This document shows, one piece after another, positions 55,291 to 64,000 of a stretch of 64,000 bases of DNA (position 1 is its first letter; each line of letters begins with the position of its first letter). Below the pieces are notes generated by a model that was not told the origin of the DNA, did no database searches, and saw only the letters and a program-made list of their open reading frames with translations. Source of the stretch: Bryoerythrophyllum caledonicum. Lineage: Eukaryota > Streptophyta > Bryopsida > Pottiales > Pottiaceae. Location of the stretch: positions 18,939,173 through 19,003,172 of the forward strand of contig OZ020526.1 in the NCBI GenBank assembly GCA_963971425.1, in the 5' to 3' direction. The translations under genes and the position numbers were made by a program.

Positions 55291-56018
55291 TTGAGTGTTG
55301 ACCTTGTATAACCATGTCTTAAATACCACAATCTTCTGGATTGTTAAAAATATATTCCATATTTAGAGAAAGATGGATCTATTCTTTTAGTTGTAGGATT
55401 AAGATCCTATAATTGGAAGTAGAATGGACACATGCTTACTTATTTATGAATGTGTTCTATTGACAATCTTAACTTCTTGTGAAGTTCTTTTTCCATTTTT
55501 CCATGAACATAGTCGTTGTCCTGTACGGGTTAGAACTTATTTACGCCCCTACCCATGGGAAGCCCCTCCCTTTTCTTAGTTTTCAGTTTTGTTTTATGTT
55601 GCACTAGCATGCAGGCAAGATTCCAAGACTGGAAATCTGATCACAACCGGGCAAACTTCGGCAGCTACTTGTGCACAATCAGTGCACGGGCCGGATCAAA
55701 TCATCATATGGGACACAAGCGGGGCAAACTGGAATGTGGGAGAAGAAGAGAAAGAATCATTGGGCGACTCACCGGGGTCCAGTCCAGTGTCCACTGATCC
55801 CGGCCAAACTAGTATAATTACCACCCTGTTTTTTCCACTCTATGCCCACTGCTGCGCGAGTGAGTTCGTCAGTTGTGAGCGCGGGCGGATTAGTGAGTCC
55901 ATGAGAGATGCCGGCTCAGCGTAACGTGAATTGAGCACACAATGGTTAGCTGCGCGTCAGGCCTGCACCTGGGAGGCGCCTCTTACTTGGTGAGTGATCG
56001 GGGCCGGATTCTGGGTAG
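54799..56018. other. intergenic region upstream of the oxygenase pseudogene
   Basis: No gene recognised. A (TA)n microsatellite of about 50 bp lies at 55,239-55,287. The segment 54,800-55,150 repeats TCATGGTTGTC and TCCCACGTCT. From 55,600 the base composition becomes GC-rich approaching the gene at 56,153. Confidence 0.5.
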
Positions 56019-56024
56019 TATAAG
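56019..56024 (+). promoter_or_regulatory. TATA-like box of the oxygenase gene
   Basis: TATAAG in GGTAGTATAAGTACTGG, 129 bp upstream of the ATG at 56,153, a normal plant distance for a leader of about 100 nt. Weak evidence because it is a single short motif. Confidence 0.35.
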
Positions 56025-56152
56025 TACTGGGAGCTGCATTTGAGCAGTATGCCAGTGCGGACGTAGTCGATGCTGTGAGGGAGGAGCCTGTTTTCTGTTG
56101 AGAGCCTGCGCGTCCGGAGGAGACTTTGCTTCCTTCGTTTCTCGCGATCATT

Positions 56153-57227
56153 ATGCCGGTTGTACAGCCGCAGCAGCAGCAGCACCATCAGCCGCTCATG
56201 CATCATCACCATGAGGTGCCGGGCGGGCTTTTCCGCGGCGCTCATGCGGGCATGAATGGAGCGCTGGTGCGCGGGCAGAGTGACAACTACACGGGGCTGC
56301 GGCCGGAAGGGAAGAAGTCGAACCTGCTGCGTGGTGCTAGCGCGGACCTGTCGGAGTTCATCTAGCCCAAGGACCAGTGGCCGTCGGTGCCGCACAACGA
56401 TTTCCACCTGGCGCAGGAGCTGCCCTCCGTGGACCTGGCGGGGTTGCGAAGCGGCGACCCCGCGGAGCTCGAGCGCATCGCGCACCTGCTCGTGCAGACA
56501 TTCTCCGACTGGGGCTTCGTGCAGGTCGTGAACCACGGCGTGCCCACCGAGATCATCGACCGAATGCAGAACGAGGCGCGCAAGTTCTTCGACCTGCCCC
56601 TGGAGCAGAAGGAGAAGGGCGTGGCGCCAACCTCCAGCAAGTACGAGGGCTTCGGCTATGGCGTGGAGAGCGGCTTCTTCTACGCCGGCAAGCCCTGGAT
56701 CGACCGTTTCCAGTGCCGCTGGAGCCCCGTCTGCGAGATCCGCGAGCCCTTCGAGAAGGTCTTCACCGAAACCTCCGACGCCGAAATGTTCAGGTATAAG
56801 AGCATTGCTTATTAAGTCCCCACCTCCGTACCTGTTTTTCAGATTCAATTCACTTCAATAGACTTCCACATATTAACTCTTTTCTTCTTTCCGCTGCAGC
56901 AATAGCATCGAGGACTATAATGGCCGCTTGGACAAGCTCTCGATGCAGATTCTGGAGCTTTGCGCGCTAGGCCTAGGGCTCCCAATCGACACGTTCACTC
57001 GGCCTTTCAACGGGACCGCGGGCGATTGCATCGCGCGCATGAACTACTACCCGCCGTGCCCTCTGTCGTCTCTCACGCTGGGCCTGGGCGCGCACACCGA
57101 CCCCAACCTGCTGACCATCCTGAGCCAATGCAAAGTGGGCGGCCTGCAAGTGTGCAAGAATGGAACATGGATGTCAGTCAAGCCGAAGCCCGACACCCTG
57201 ATCAACAACATTGGGGACAAGTTCGAG
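56153..57227 (+). pseudogene. plant 2-oxoglutarate/Fe(II) dioxygenase, exons 1-2, nonsense and 3' truncation
   Basis: Exon 1, ATG 56,153 to 56,793 (donor TTCAG|GTATAAG), has TAG at 56,363-56,365 (codon 71) before PKDQWPS. It then encodes the DIOX_N domain (LPSVDLAGL, DWGFVQVVNHGVP, FFDLPLEQKEK, YEGFGYG). Exon 2, 56,900 to 57,227 (CTGCAG acceptor; GAG|GTAAAT donor), encodes MNYYPPCP and LGAHTDPNLLTIL with the first iron ligands His-x-Asp. The expected third exon with the distal His and the R-x-S that binds 2-oxoglutarate is not found before the next gene. The N-terminus is Gln/His-rich. The stop is one step (TGG to TAG) from the tryptophan often seen at this place. These enzymes oxidise hormones, flavonoids or alkaloids; the substrate cannot be told. 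GC content is well above its surroundings. Confidence 0.8.
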
Positions 57228-58868
57228 GTAAATTCACACAACCAACATCAAGTGGGTGTTTAGACGTGTTTCATAAGCGTCGTCGTTGTCGTCTCTTTCG
57301 CTTCTACTGTAGTGGTGGCTGTTTACAAGTGGCGTCGAGCGCGCACTACTGTTACTCGTTCCTGTGGGGAACGAGATTAGTAGTGGGTGGCGGGCCTGGG
57401 AGTTGGCCAAGGGCGGACTCTGGGATATCCGAACTGGGAACACAGGGGTTTTGACATCAATCGCCGCCTCAATAGGCCCGCACTGTCCCACCAATTCTTG
57501 ACGTGCTGCGCCGTGGTGCGCTGCCAATGGCCAGACCCCACCCGCCGACTCCGTCCTCGTTGGCACATCTTAACTTACACTGGATTTAATAAGATGAGAA
57601 ATGATTGTTTTGTTCTTTTTTCGAATATAATTCTTCTTAGTATTATTTTGCCCCGCTCACTAGGTTCAATCCGTGTTCGGGCTGTCAGGCCCTGTTTTGG
57701 TCTTCTTTCCGTCTCCCGCGGCCGTCCCCCAAAAGCATCTTTCCGCCCCCTTGTCCGCGTCTTTTCCTTCCAGCGCCTCTCGCCCTTTCCGAGATCCCTG
57801 CCCGATCCATCCCGATAAGCGCCTGCCCGCCCCTGCTATCGGCGCAGACCCCGAGACCCGATAACACCATATCGGCTATCGGCCTAGGAACGGATCCACG
57901 CCCACGTGTACCGGTGGGACCCATCCATCCGCCCTCCGCCGCCGATAAGCCAGTATCATCCGGGGATGGTCACAATCATCCATCGCAGGAGGGTTGCAAT
58001 CAGCCGGAATCCAAATCGATTGAATCTGAAAGCAATCATTTTTTGCATAGGGTTTCGATGGAGCTATCGCGGATTGAATGACAGGGCGGTCTCTTGATTT
58101 GGTCGAGGCGATGTGCTCTCATGGTAAAGCGTGAGATGGTTTTGATAGCTATAGTTCTGTGGTTGGCGGCTGGTAGTCTCGATAGGAGAATTAGAGTCTC
58201 ATCATTGTCGCCATCAATTTCAAATGTTCCGGCGGCATTGTTCAAATGGCGAAGGCTGTTGTTGGCTCGTTTTCTCTCTCATTTGCAAACCCGTTTGTTT
58301 GTACTCGCTATTATCGTTTGCGCTGTTCTTTTGCGAGCTCGATCTCAGAGAATTCCTTGACATCTTCCATCTCCGACGACGCCTTCTGGTAAGCATGCAA
58401 ACCCTCCCGCTCTCATTCAGTTTGTAAACCTATAGGCTCATATCGAGTTGAGAAGTGGACGCAGGAAGTTGATAGTTAGGGTTTCTGGAACTCGATATTC
58501 TCTGTACTAGTTTTTCTGGAATCATACTGAAGTTTATCTGTAGACGATAAGGATTTTGGGGTTTAGCGATCTGTCGGATTTGTTTAGCCGTATACGATAA
58601 GGCACTCAGGTGATTTTCTATTCTTACGTTGTCAGTAAGCGTGAGCATGGAGTTCATGATAGAATATACTGTGTCGATTGGAGTACGAAAGGAGATAACA
58701 ATTGGAATTCCAAGTGCCGCGCTGATAGGAGTACCAAGGGAGATACCGTTTGGAATACTAAGGGGCTTTAACTTCTCGGTTTTGGTTTAGGGTTTATAGC
58801 TTCTCATGTACCACGTTTCATAATAAGTTTCATGACTGATTTGCTCTGTATGCTGTAAGTCTGCAAAA
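57228..58868. other. intergenic and upstream region of the Ulp1-type gene
   Basis: No coding exon is recognised. 57,250-57,560 is the start of the oxygenase intron, then unrelated GC-rich sequence. From about 57,810 the motif CGATA/TATCG becomes frequent (CCCGATAAG, GCTATCGG, CATATCGGCTATCGGCC), a pattern that continues through the next gene. Two GGAGTAC(G/C)AA…GGAGATA…TTGGAAT units lie at 58,680-58,765. No clear TATA box was identified. Confidence 0.5.
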
Positions 58869-61800
58869 ATGCCGAGATGCAACTGCGTCAGTGAGTTACC
58901 GAGAGGGGTGGAGGCTGTTCCCACCCACCCGAAGTACAACGATAGGCTGAAGAGGATAGAGCAAGTTTTCAAGGTGGAGGGGCATTACTGGCAAGACAGC
59001 TGGGATCCTCTCACGGCCAGGAGAATGATTCTGGCGATGCACGGGCCAGACTCGCAGATTTACAAGACCAGTGAACTGTCTCCGGAGAAGAAAGCTTTTC
59101 ACTGTCCGTATTGCAAGGAGGTCGGGCAGAAACATAGGATCAATCTGCACCTGAATCACGCGAAGTGCCCTGGGCGACCTAACAGGAAAATGCCTGCTTA
59201 TCCGAACCTCGACATCAAGAATCAACCTCAATTCATACAGAAGATGGTGGATTCTACAACAGTGGACGAAGTCATTGCTGCTTTCCAGCATATCGTCCCA
59301 CTCGATAGGGCTAGCAGGAAGCCGAGAGGCGGCGAGAAGAGAGCGGCCGGGACTGGATCTCGGGACACGCGCGCAAGAAAGCGAGGTGCGTCGTCCTCTC
59401 GGGCATCGAGAGAAGTCCGATTGGAAGCCGATGACGAGGAGTCGTCATCGGATGATGACGATCAATACGAGGCGGGCGAGGATGGCGATAGGTCTGAGGA
59501 CCGCGAAGATGTCGATGCTAGGCCCATGGACATCGTCGCCTACAGCGTTCCAGCGACATCGGAAAGTGGGCACTTCGTTTCCGGGAATGTCGCTTCCAGA
59601 GCCCCGATAAGCCAGGCGATTGTTACATCAAGTGCTTGTGGTCGGGACATGCACTCGATAAAGCGAGGTGCATCGTCCTCTCGGGCATCGAGAGCAGTGC
59701 ATGCACAGCCCCCGTCCGATACGACCACATCGGATGAGGAGGACCAGGACGGGTCGCGAGAGGATAGCGAATCCTCTGAGGCGCGTGAAGATATCGATGC
59801 GCGTCCCAATGAAGCGATCCCGGTCAGGCATCCAGTGACGGCGAAGGGTGGGCAATGCAGCTCCGGGAACGTCGAGAAGAGGCCTACGATAGGCCAGGAG
59901 GTTGCAACATCCTCTCGGCGTGCGAGGAGCCCCAAACCGAACTTTACTGCGCGTGCGATGTGTCCCTTTGACAGCATCACTGCCCCGAATTTCCATGGAG
60001 AAGACGATCCATATTCCGTAGGGAATGCACCAGAAGTGCGCGAACAGTACAAGGTGGTGCGGAGGGACGATGGACCTAGCGCGACTCTCGCCGATATCTC
60101 CGACGAGAGGTTAAGTATCAGACAATACCTCGCGGGGGGCACTAGGCCGAGGTACAGTAACCCGGACAGAGAAGCCAGGGCGCGGGAATTGGAGGAAATG
60201 CGCATTCGCAAAATAGAGCGCATTCGTCTCGACGTGGACGAAAAGTACCCGGCGTCCATCCAAACCGACATACCTCCAGTGAGGCGAACCCGAACCCCTT
60301 TGTGGATTCTCATGAAGAATGGTTTGCTGTCTGAAGAGGAGCGTCGCAGCATATCGTCCGAGGATCATCTACTTCAGATGATGCAGGACGTTGTGGCGCA
60401 AGGGCAGTGGCGTTTTACGTCTGCTATCGGGCAAGCGTTCTGCACGCAAGCCATCTCCACCGACGAGCTAAATGAGTGCAAGCCTATCGTGGAGCTGGCG
60501 CAGTTTCCGTGGAGCGAGAAGCTGAGAATTCGGTGGGTTGCTACTGTGAGGGAGACGTGGCTATTTCTTCAACGAGAGAAGGAGGCGCAAGAATGGGAGG
60601 TCTCGGGAAGAGCTAGGGCCGCCAGGATCCAACAAGACCGCGAGGCGGAACTGGTCTCCCGAATTGCCTCCTACGACAAGGAGCGGTCTGTGGAATGGGA
60701 GGCCTTGGTGTGGGACTACAATCTCCTGTTCCACTTCTGCGCCGATAACCCCTTCATTCGCGAGCTCTTGCCGCCCATGCCATGGAAACACAACTCCGAA
60801 GAGGCGAGGGTGGTGTTATCGATCTTGAAGGCAGCAAGTATCGATCCCATGCGTCCTCCACGAGAAGCGAGGCTCCTGAAGTGCTGGTTTATCGCCAACG
60901 GTTTCAGTAACCGGTTTGTCCCCCCTCTATTATCGTCATCTATTTTACCAGCTATTTTAGGGCTTCAATGCTATCGGATTCTTGTTCCAGTTCAGAGTTT
61001 TTTGTCGTTTTAACAACTACTGGATTGGAGGTATCGCTTATGAGTTATCGGCTGACTGTTGTTTGAATTGCAGTGGAACAAATATGTGCCATCCCACGCG
61101 CGAATGACGCCGCTGATGATTGATAGGAACTCCGATAACGCACATTCGCCTTGGGATGGCGCATTATTTCTGTACGAGAAGCTAGGGAGGTTTCTCTTCG
61201 GGCATGTGGAGTACGCGGATGAAGATCCGGAGGTGGTAGAACTCCATCAGATGCTCGTTAACGAAGCGCGTGAATGCGGCAGAGCTGTAATACAGTTCAC
61301 CCATCACGTAAGAGCGCGGACAGTCATCGACATGGCCTGTAGACACGAGGTCCAGTTTGAGCTGAGGTGGTGTCAAACCGATCTGGCGTCGTACATGCCA
61401 TGGGAGCTTCTCGAAGAGCAATGCCTGTTTCGGGAAGACATCGACTTACTATATGTCGGCAGTGGATCGAGTAAGCCGTCCGCCACATCATTTACGATCT
61501 TCACTTACAATTTTATGCATATCGTGTGTGAGTACTTATGTTTATCCACTGTCACGTGTGTATAGATATGGTAGGTGGTCACCTTATTGGAGTCCATGAC
61601 GGGCCCGAGATGCAGGCTTGTCTCACGGCGATAACAAGTTTCTGCCGGAAGCAATGCGCAGCATCGGTGTCACGTATTCGATCCGAAGACGTCACGGAGG
61701 ATTTTTCTCGGAATACTCGAGACATCGAGGGTGCCCAGGCTCTTATCGCCGTCCACGATGGAACTCTGATTGGGCTCGGAGAGCGACGAGAACCTGCTCA

Positions 61801-64000
61801 AAGAAGGGAGCACGTAGAGAAGGTCTCTCTCCCGCCGCATATCGTGGTGGAGAACGTCGGCGATAAGAAAGATGAGAGTCCTTCAGAAGCTGCATCTCGG
61901 GAGGGGGAGGAGACGATGGACGTCGACTCCGAGAGGGAGGAGATCTCGGGTAACGAAAGAGATGCCAGTATCCCCGACCCCGGGTTCGATGACGTCCCGA
62001 ATTTAAGCCGTGGGAGCGAGGAGCGAGAAGCCGATGTCACACCTGACAACGCCGAGGTCAGCCAGGAAGCTGAGAACCTAGCGGACCGGCGCACTACATC
62101 TGCAGGCGGTGCTACTGCCGAAGGCGATATGTCAGGCGTCGCTTCTTACATGGTCCCGGTTCCTATCGAAGCCGAGAAGGAATGTCGGGCTAAGGAAAAC
62201 AACGATCCGCCTATCGTTGAGAGGGATTCGCAGCCATCGGAGCCTATTGTGTCTGAAGAAGAAGCGGCAATGCCTTCGGAGCCTACCGTACCTGAAGAAG
62301 GAGCGGCAACGCCATCGGAGCCTGTTGTGGCGGACGACGGGGACGAAACGCCTCTCGGATGGACCCAGGTAATGGCTGACCTCACGCTTGGAGATGGGTT
62401 GCTAAACCTACACGGGAACCGAACCCCCGAGGACTTACGATTGTTACACGGGGTAAGAACACAACGAGCCGTGAAGGTTGCCGAGGGAATAAATAGACAA
62501 AACCGTCCTTTTAACCTATCGCGATATCCGCCTATGTATGCTATGTTGTTTGCTTCCCCTCGAATCCGTGTCATTGAGACTACGCCCCTAACGACTATAG
62601 ATTCTTGGTTTTTGTAGGACGGGTTATTGGAACAATGGAGAGAGCGAACTCTAGCGCAAGTCATCGAGGGCGTGATGGAGAAGAGGGAGTCCATTGTGTA
62701 TCACCCAGGACTTCTGGAATCGCTCGGGAAACGCGTCCCTGATAACCCACCCCCGTATGAGTGTATGTTGCCCGAGAACCGCCACATCTGCACGTCTCGG
62801 ATGCCCGACTGGAATAGAGAGCCCACTCTATGCTTCGAGGCTGCAAGTCACTCTCCGGAGCTGGTCGAGCAAAGTTTGGGTCTTATCGTCGAGCTTCTGA
62901 AGCACAGGTTTAGTTTTTTTACTCTTATCGTCCGATACTTTCCGATTTGCTTCCTCAAGTATAGTTCATGTTCGATATCTTGTGAACGATAACCCCTTAA
63001 TACGATATGACTTGTACTGTACAAATGCACGTATCGTTTGCTAACTCACAGTGTCATTTCTGTCCCGCAGACCCCCTGGCAAGAAACTCGATGACATTGT
63101 AGACGATATGCTCGTCTTCGGCCCGGACAAGAGGAAAGCTGTGACCATATCGCTCAATCGTGCCGACTGGGGCTGCATTCTCCAGGACCGGCGAGAGCTC
63201 GACGGCTCTCTTATGGACTTCCTACTCCGGCATATCGTATACCGCGCTGACCCGGAGGTACGACGGCACTACGCGTTGACTCACAACTGGATGTCCAATT
63301 GCATGCAGTCGAAAATTGATGACGCAAGCACATGGGACGAAGTCGTGTATTACATCTATCGTATCGTGCGTACCGTATCTTGACTCGAGGACACACTAGT
63401 AGTGCCCTACCAGAACATGGGTCACTGGAGTATATTTGTCGTGGAGGACTCCCAGACGATACAATTCGACACGTTGAATATGCACCGGGACGAGCGAGCG
63501 GGCAACTTCGCGATTGTGTTGCACATGGCGTGGGCGATGGCGAGGGGTGTTTCGCCTAAGTCGGCCATGTGGAGGAAGTGGCAAGGACGGAAGGTGAAGA
63601 GGTTGCCGATTCCAAAGCAAGCGTTGTCGTGGGAGTGCGGTTACGTATCGTGCTTGGCATTCTGGCAGTACCTCGTCATACGTGGGAGTAGTCCAGTGTC
63701 CGATCCGGATTTGCTGCAGAACCACAAATGGCAGGACTGGGCGGGGTCAAAAGCGCGACTGTGGTTAGTTCAGGCGTTCTATCTCGAGCTTATTTCCCCG
63801 CCCAATGGGTTTTCTAAGCCTACAGTTGATGTCTGGAGTCCTGTACAGGCATATGTTCTCGCCAGCGAGAACATGGAGGGCGATGATGAAACCATGGAGA
63901 TGAGCCCGGAAACAGGAAGGAGGAATACGACGAGGGCTGCTATCGACTTGGGTATCGAGAAGACGATAGCATTGCAGCTCAAGGGATGTCGTGTGAGGCA
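58869..64000 (+). CDS. large multi-exon protein with N-terminal C2HC motif and C-terminal Ulp1/C48-type protease (partial; one in-frame stop)
   Basis: Exon 1 starts ATG 58,869 and runs to about 60,915; its donor is uncertain. Exon 2 is 61,074-61,470 (GA|GTAAGC), exon 3 61,575-62,452, exon 4 62,618-62,907, exon 5 from 63,071 and open past 64,000; these join in phase. Exon 1 has a zinc-like CPYC…HLNHAKC (codons ~79-100) and a ~95-residue acidic duplication starting KRGASSSRASR (59,381 and 59,662). Exon 3 is acidic and repetitive (SEP(I/T)VxEE). After TGA 63,381-63,383 the same frame encodes GHWSIFVVED, QFDTLN and PKQALSWECGYVSC: the His, Asp, Gln and Cys order of Ulp1 (SUMO-type) cysteine proteases. 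Such domains occur in host SUMO proteases and in plant transposons (MULE, CACTA). Nothing here proves a transposon. The stop makes the protease suspect unless spliced out. Confidence 0.6.

Noticed and set aside
60914-60920. Exon 1 donor at CCG|GTTTGT of the Ulp1-type gene
   Set aside because: It is the best-looking donor, but joining it to the 61,074 acceptor puts exon 2 out of frame; an in-frame join needs the weak TTT|GTCCCC site, so the boundary is left open.
3113-63383. Reassigned stop codon or alternative genetic code to explain in-frame stops
   Set aside because: TAG, TGA and TAA all occur internally, intact genes such as eS28 end in normal stops, and a paired copy of one site (Tc1 arms) shows TGG mutated to TGA.
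12302-63383. RNA editing restoring the stop codons
   Set aside because: Such editing in plants is organellar; these are nuclear, spliced or transposon frames, many also with frameshifts.

Overview
The window is nuclear DNA of a green, streptophyte eukaryote with a large, repeat-rich genome. Evidence: plant-type spliced genes or gene pieces (cytosolic ribosomal protein eS28, the last exon of a CP24/LHCB6-like antenna protein, CYP97A-like carotenoid hydroxylase exons, a plant 2-oxoglutarate oxygenase, plant anoctamin-like terminal exons), GT-AG introns, TATA boxes and many eukaryotic transposons. CP24 argues against a chlorophyte. A charophyte alga or a non-seed land plant fits best; I cannot choose between them from sequence alone. 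A 200-N scaffold gap lies at 33,656-33,855.

Layout. 0-7 kb: a tandem repeat, an anoctamin-like gene tail, an unrecognised pseudogene (2.75-3.98 kb) and a coiled-coil/RING-like pseudogene (5.45-6.97 kb). 8-10 kb: a TTAA-type MITE and repeats. 12.3-20.2 kb (minus strand): a decayed Ty3/gypsy-type retroelement with a C5-cytosine DNA methyltransferase domain between protease and reverse transcriptase and a PHD finger after the integrase. 21-23.4 kb: a GC-rich TATA promoter island driving a divergent protein-kinase-like gene. 25-28.2 kb: a GCAGCGGATG repeat, a MITE and the decayed 3' half of a LINE. 28.6-30.4 kb: an intact 410-codon gene on the minus strand with a promoter island related to that of the kinase gene. 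30.6-33.6 kb: MITE-derived sequence. 36.5-37.3 kb: an intact eS28 gene. 38.2-46 kb (minus strand): an orphan LHCB6-like exon, a large unrecognised pseudogene and a rearranged CYP97A-like pseudogene. 46.7-54.8 kb: a 0.9-kb inverted repeat enclosing MITEs, SINEs and a palindromic Tc1-type element. 56.1-57.2 kb: a truncated oxygenase pseudogene. 58.9-64 kb: a large multi-exon gene ending in a Ulp1/C48-type protease domain and running off the window.

Two themes run through the window. First, almost every old reading frame is broken by single stop codons compatible with a C-to-T or G-to-A change, the signature expected of heavily methylated DNA; the one element that encodes a methyltransferase has itself lost the motif IV cysteine (Cys to Tyr). 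Second, most host genes are fragments; only eS28 and the 410-codon gene are uninterrupted and apparently complete. The retroelement combining a methyltransferase and a PHD finger is the most notable system here. Retroelement-borne methyltransferases have been reported in dinoflagellates and charophytes; I do not know of a description of this methyltransferase plus PHD combination.
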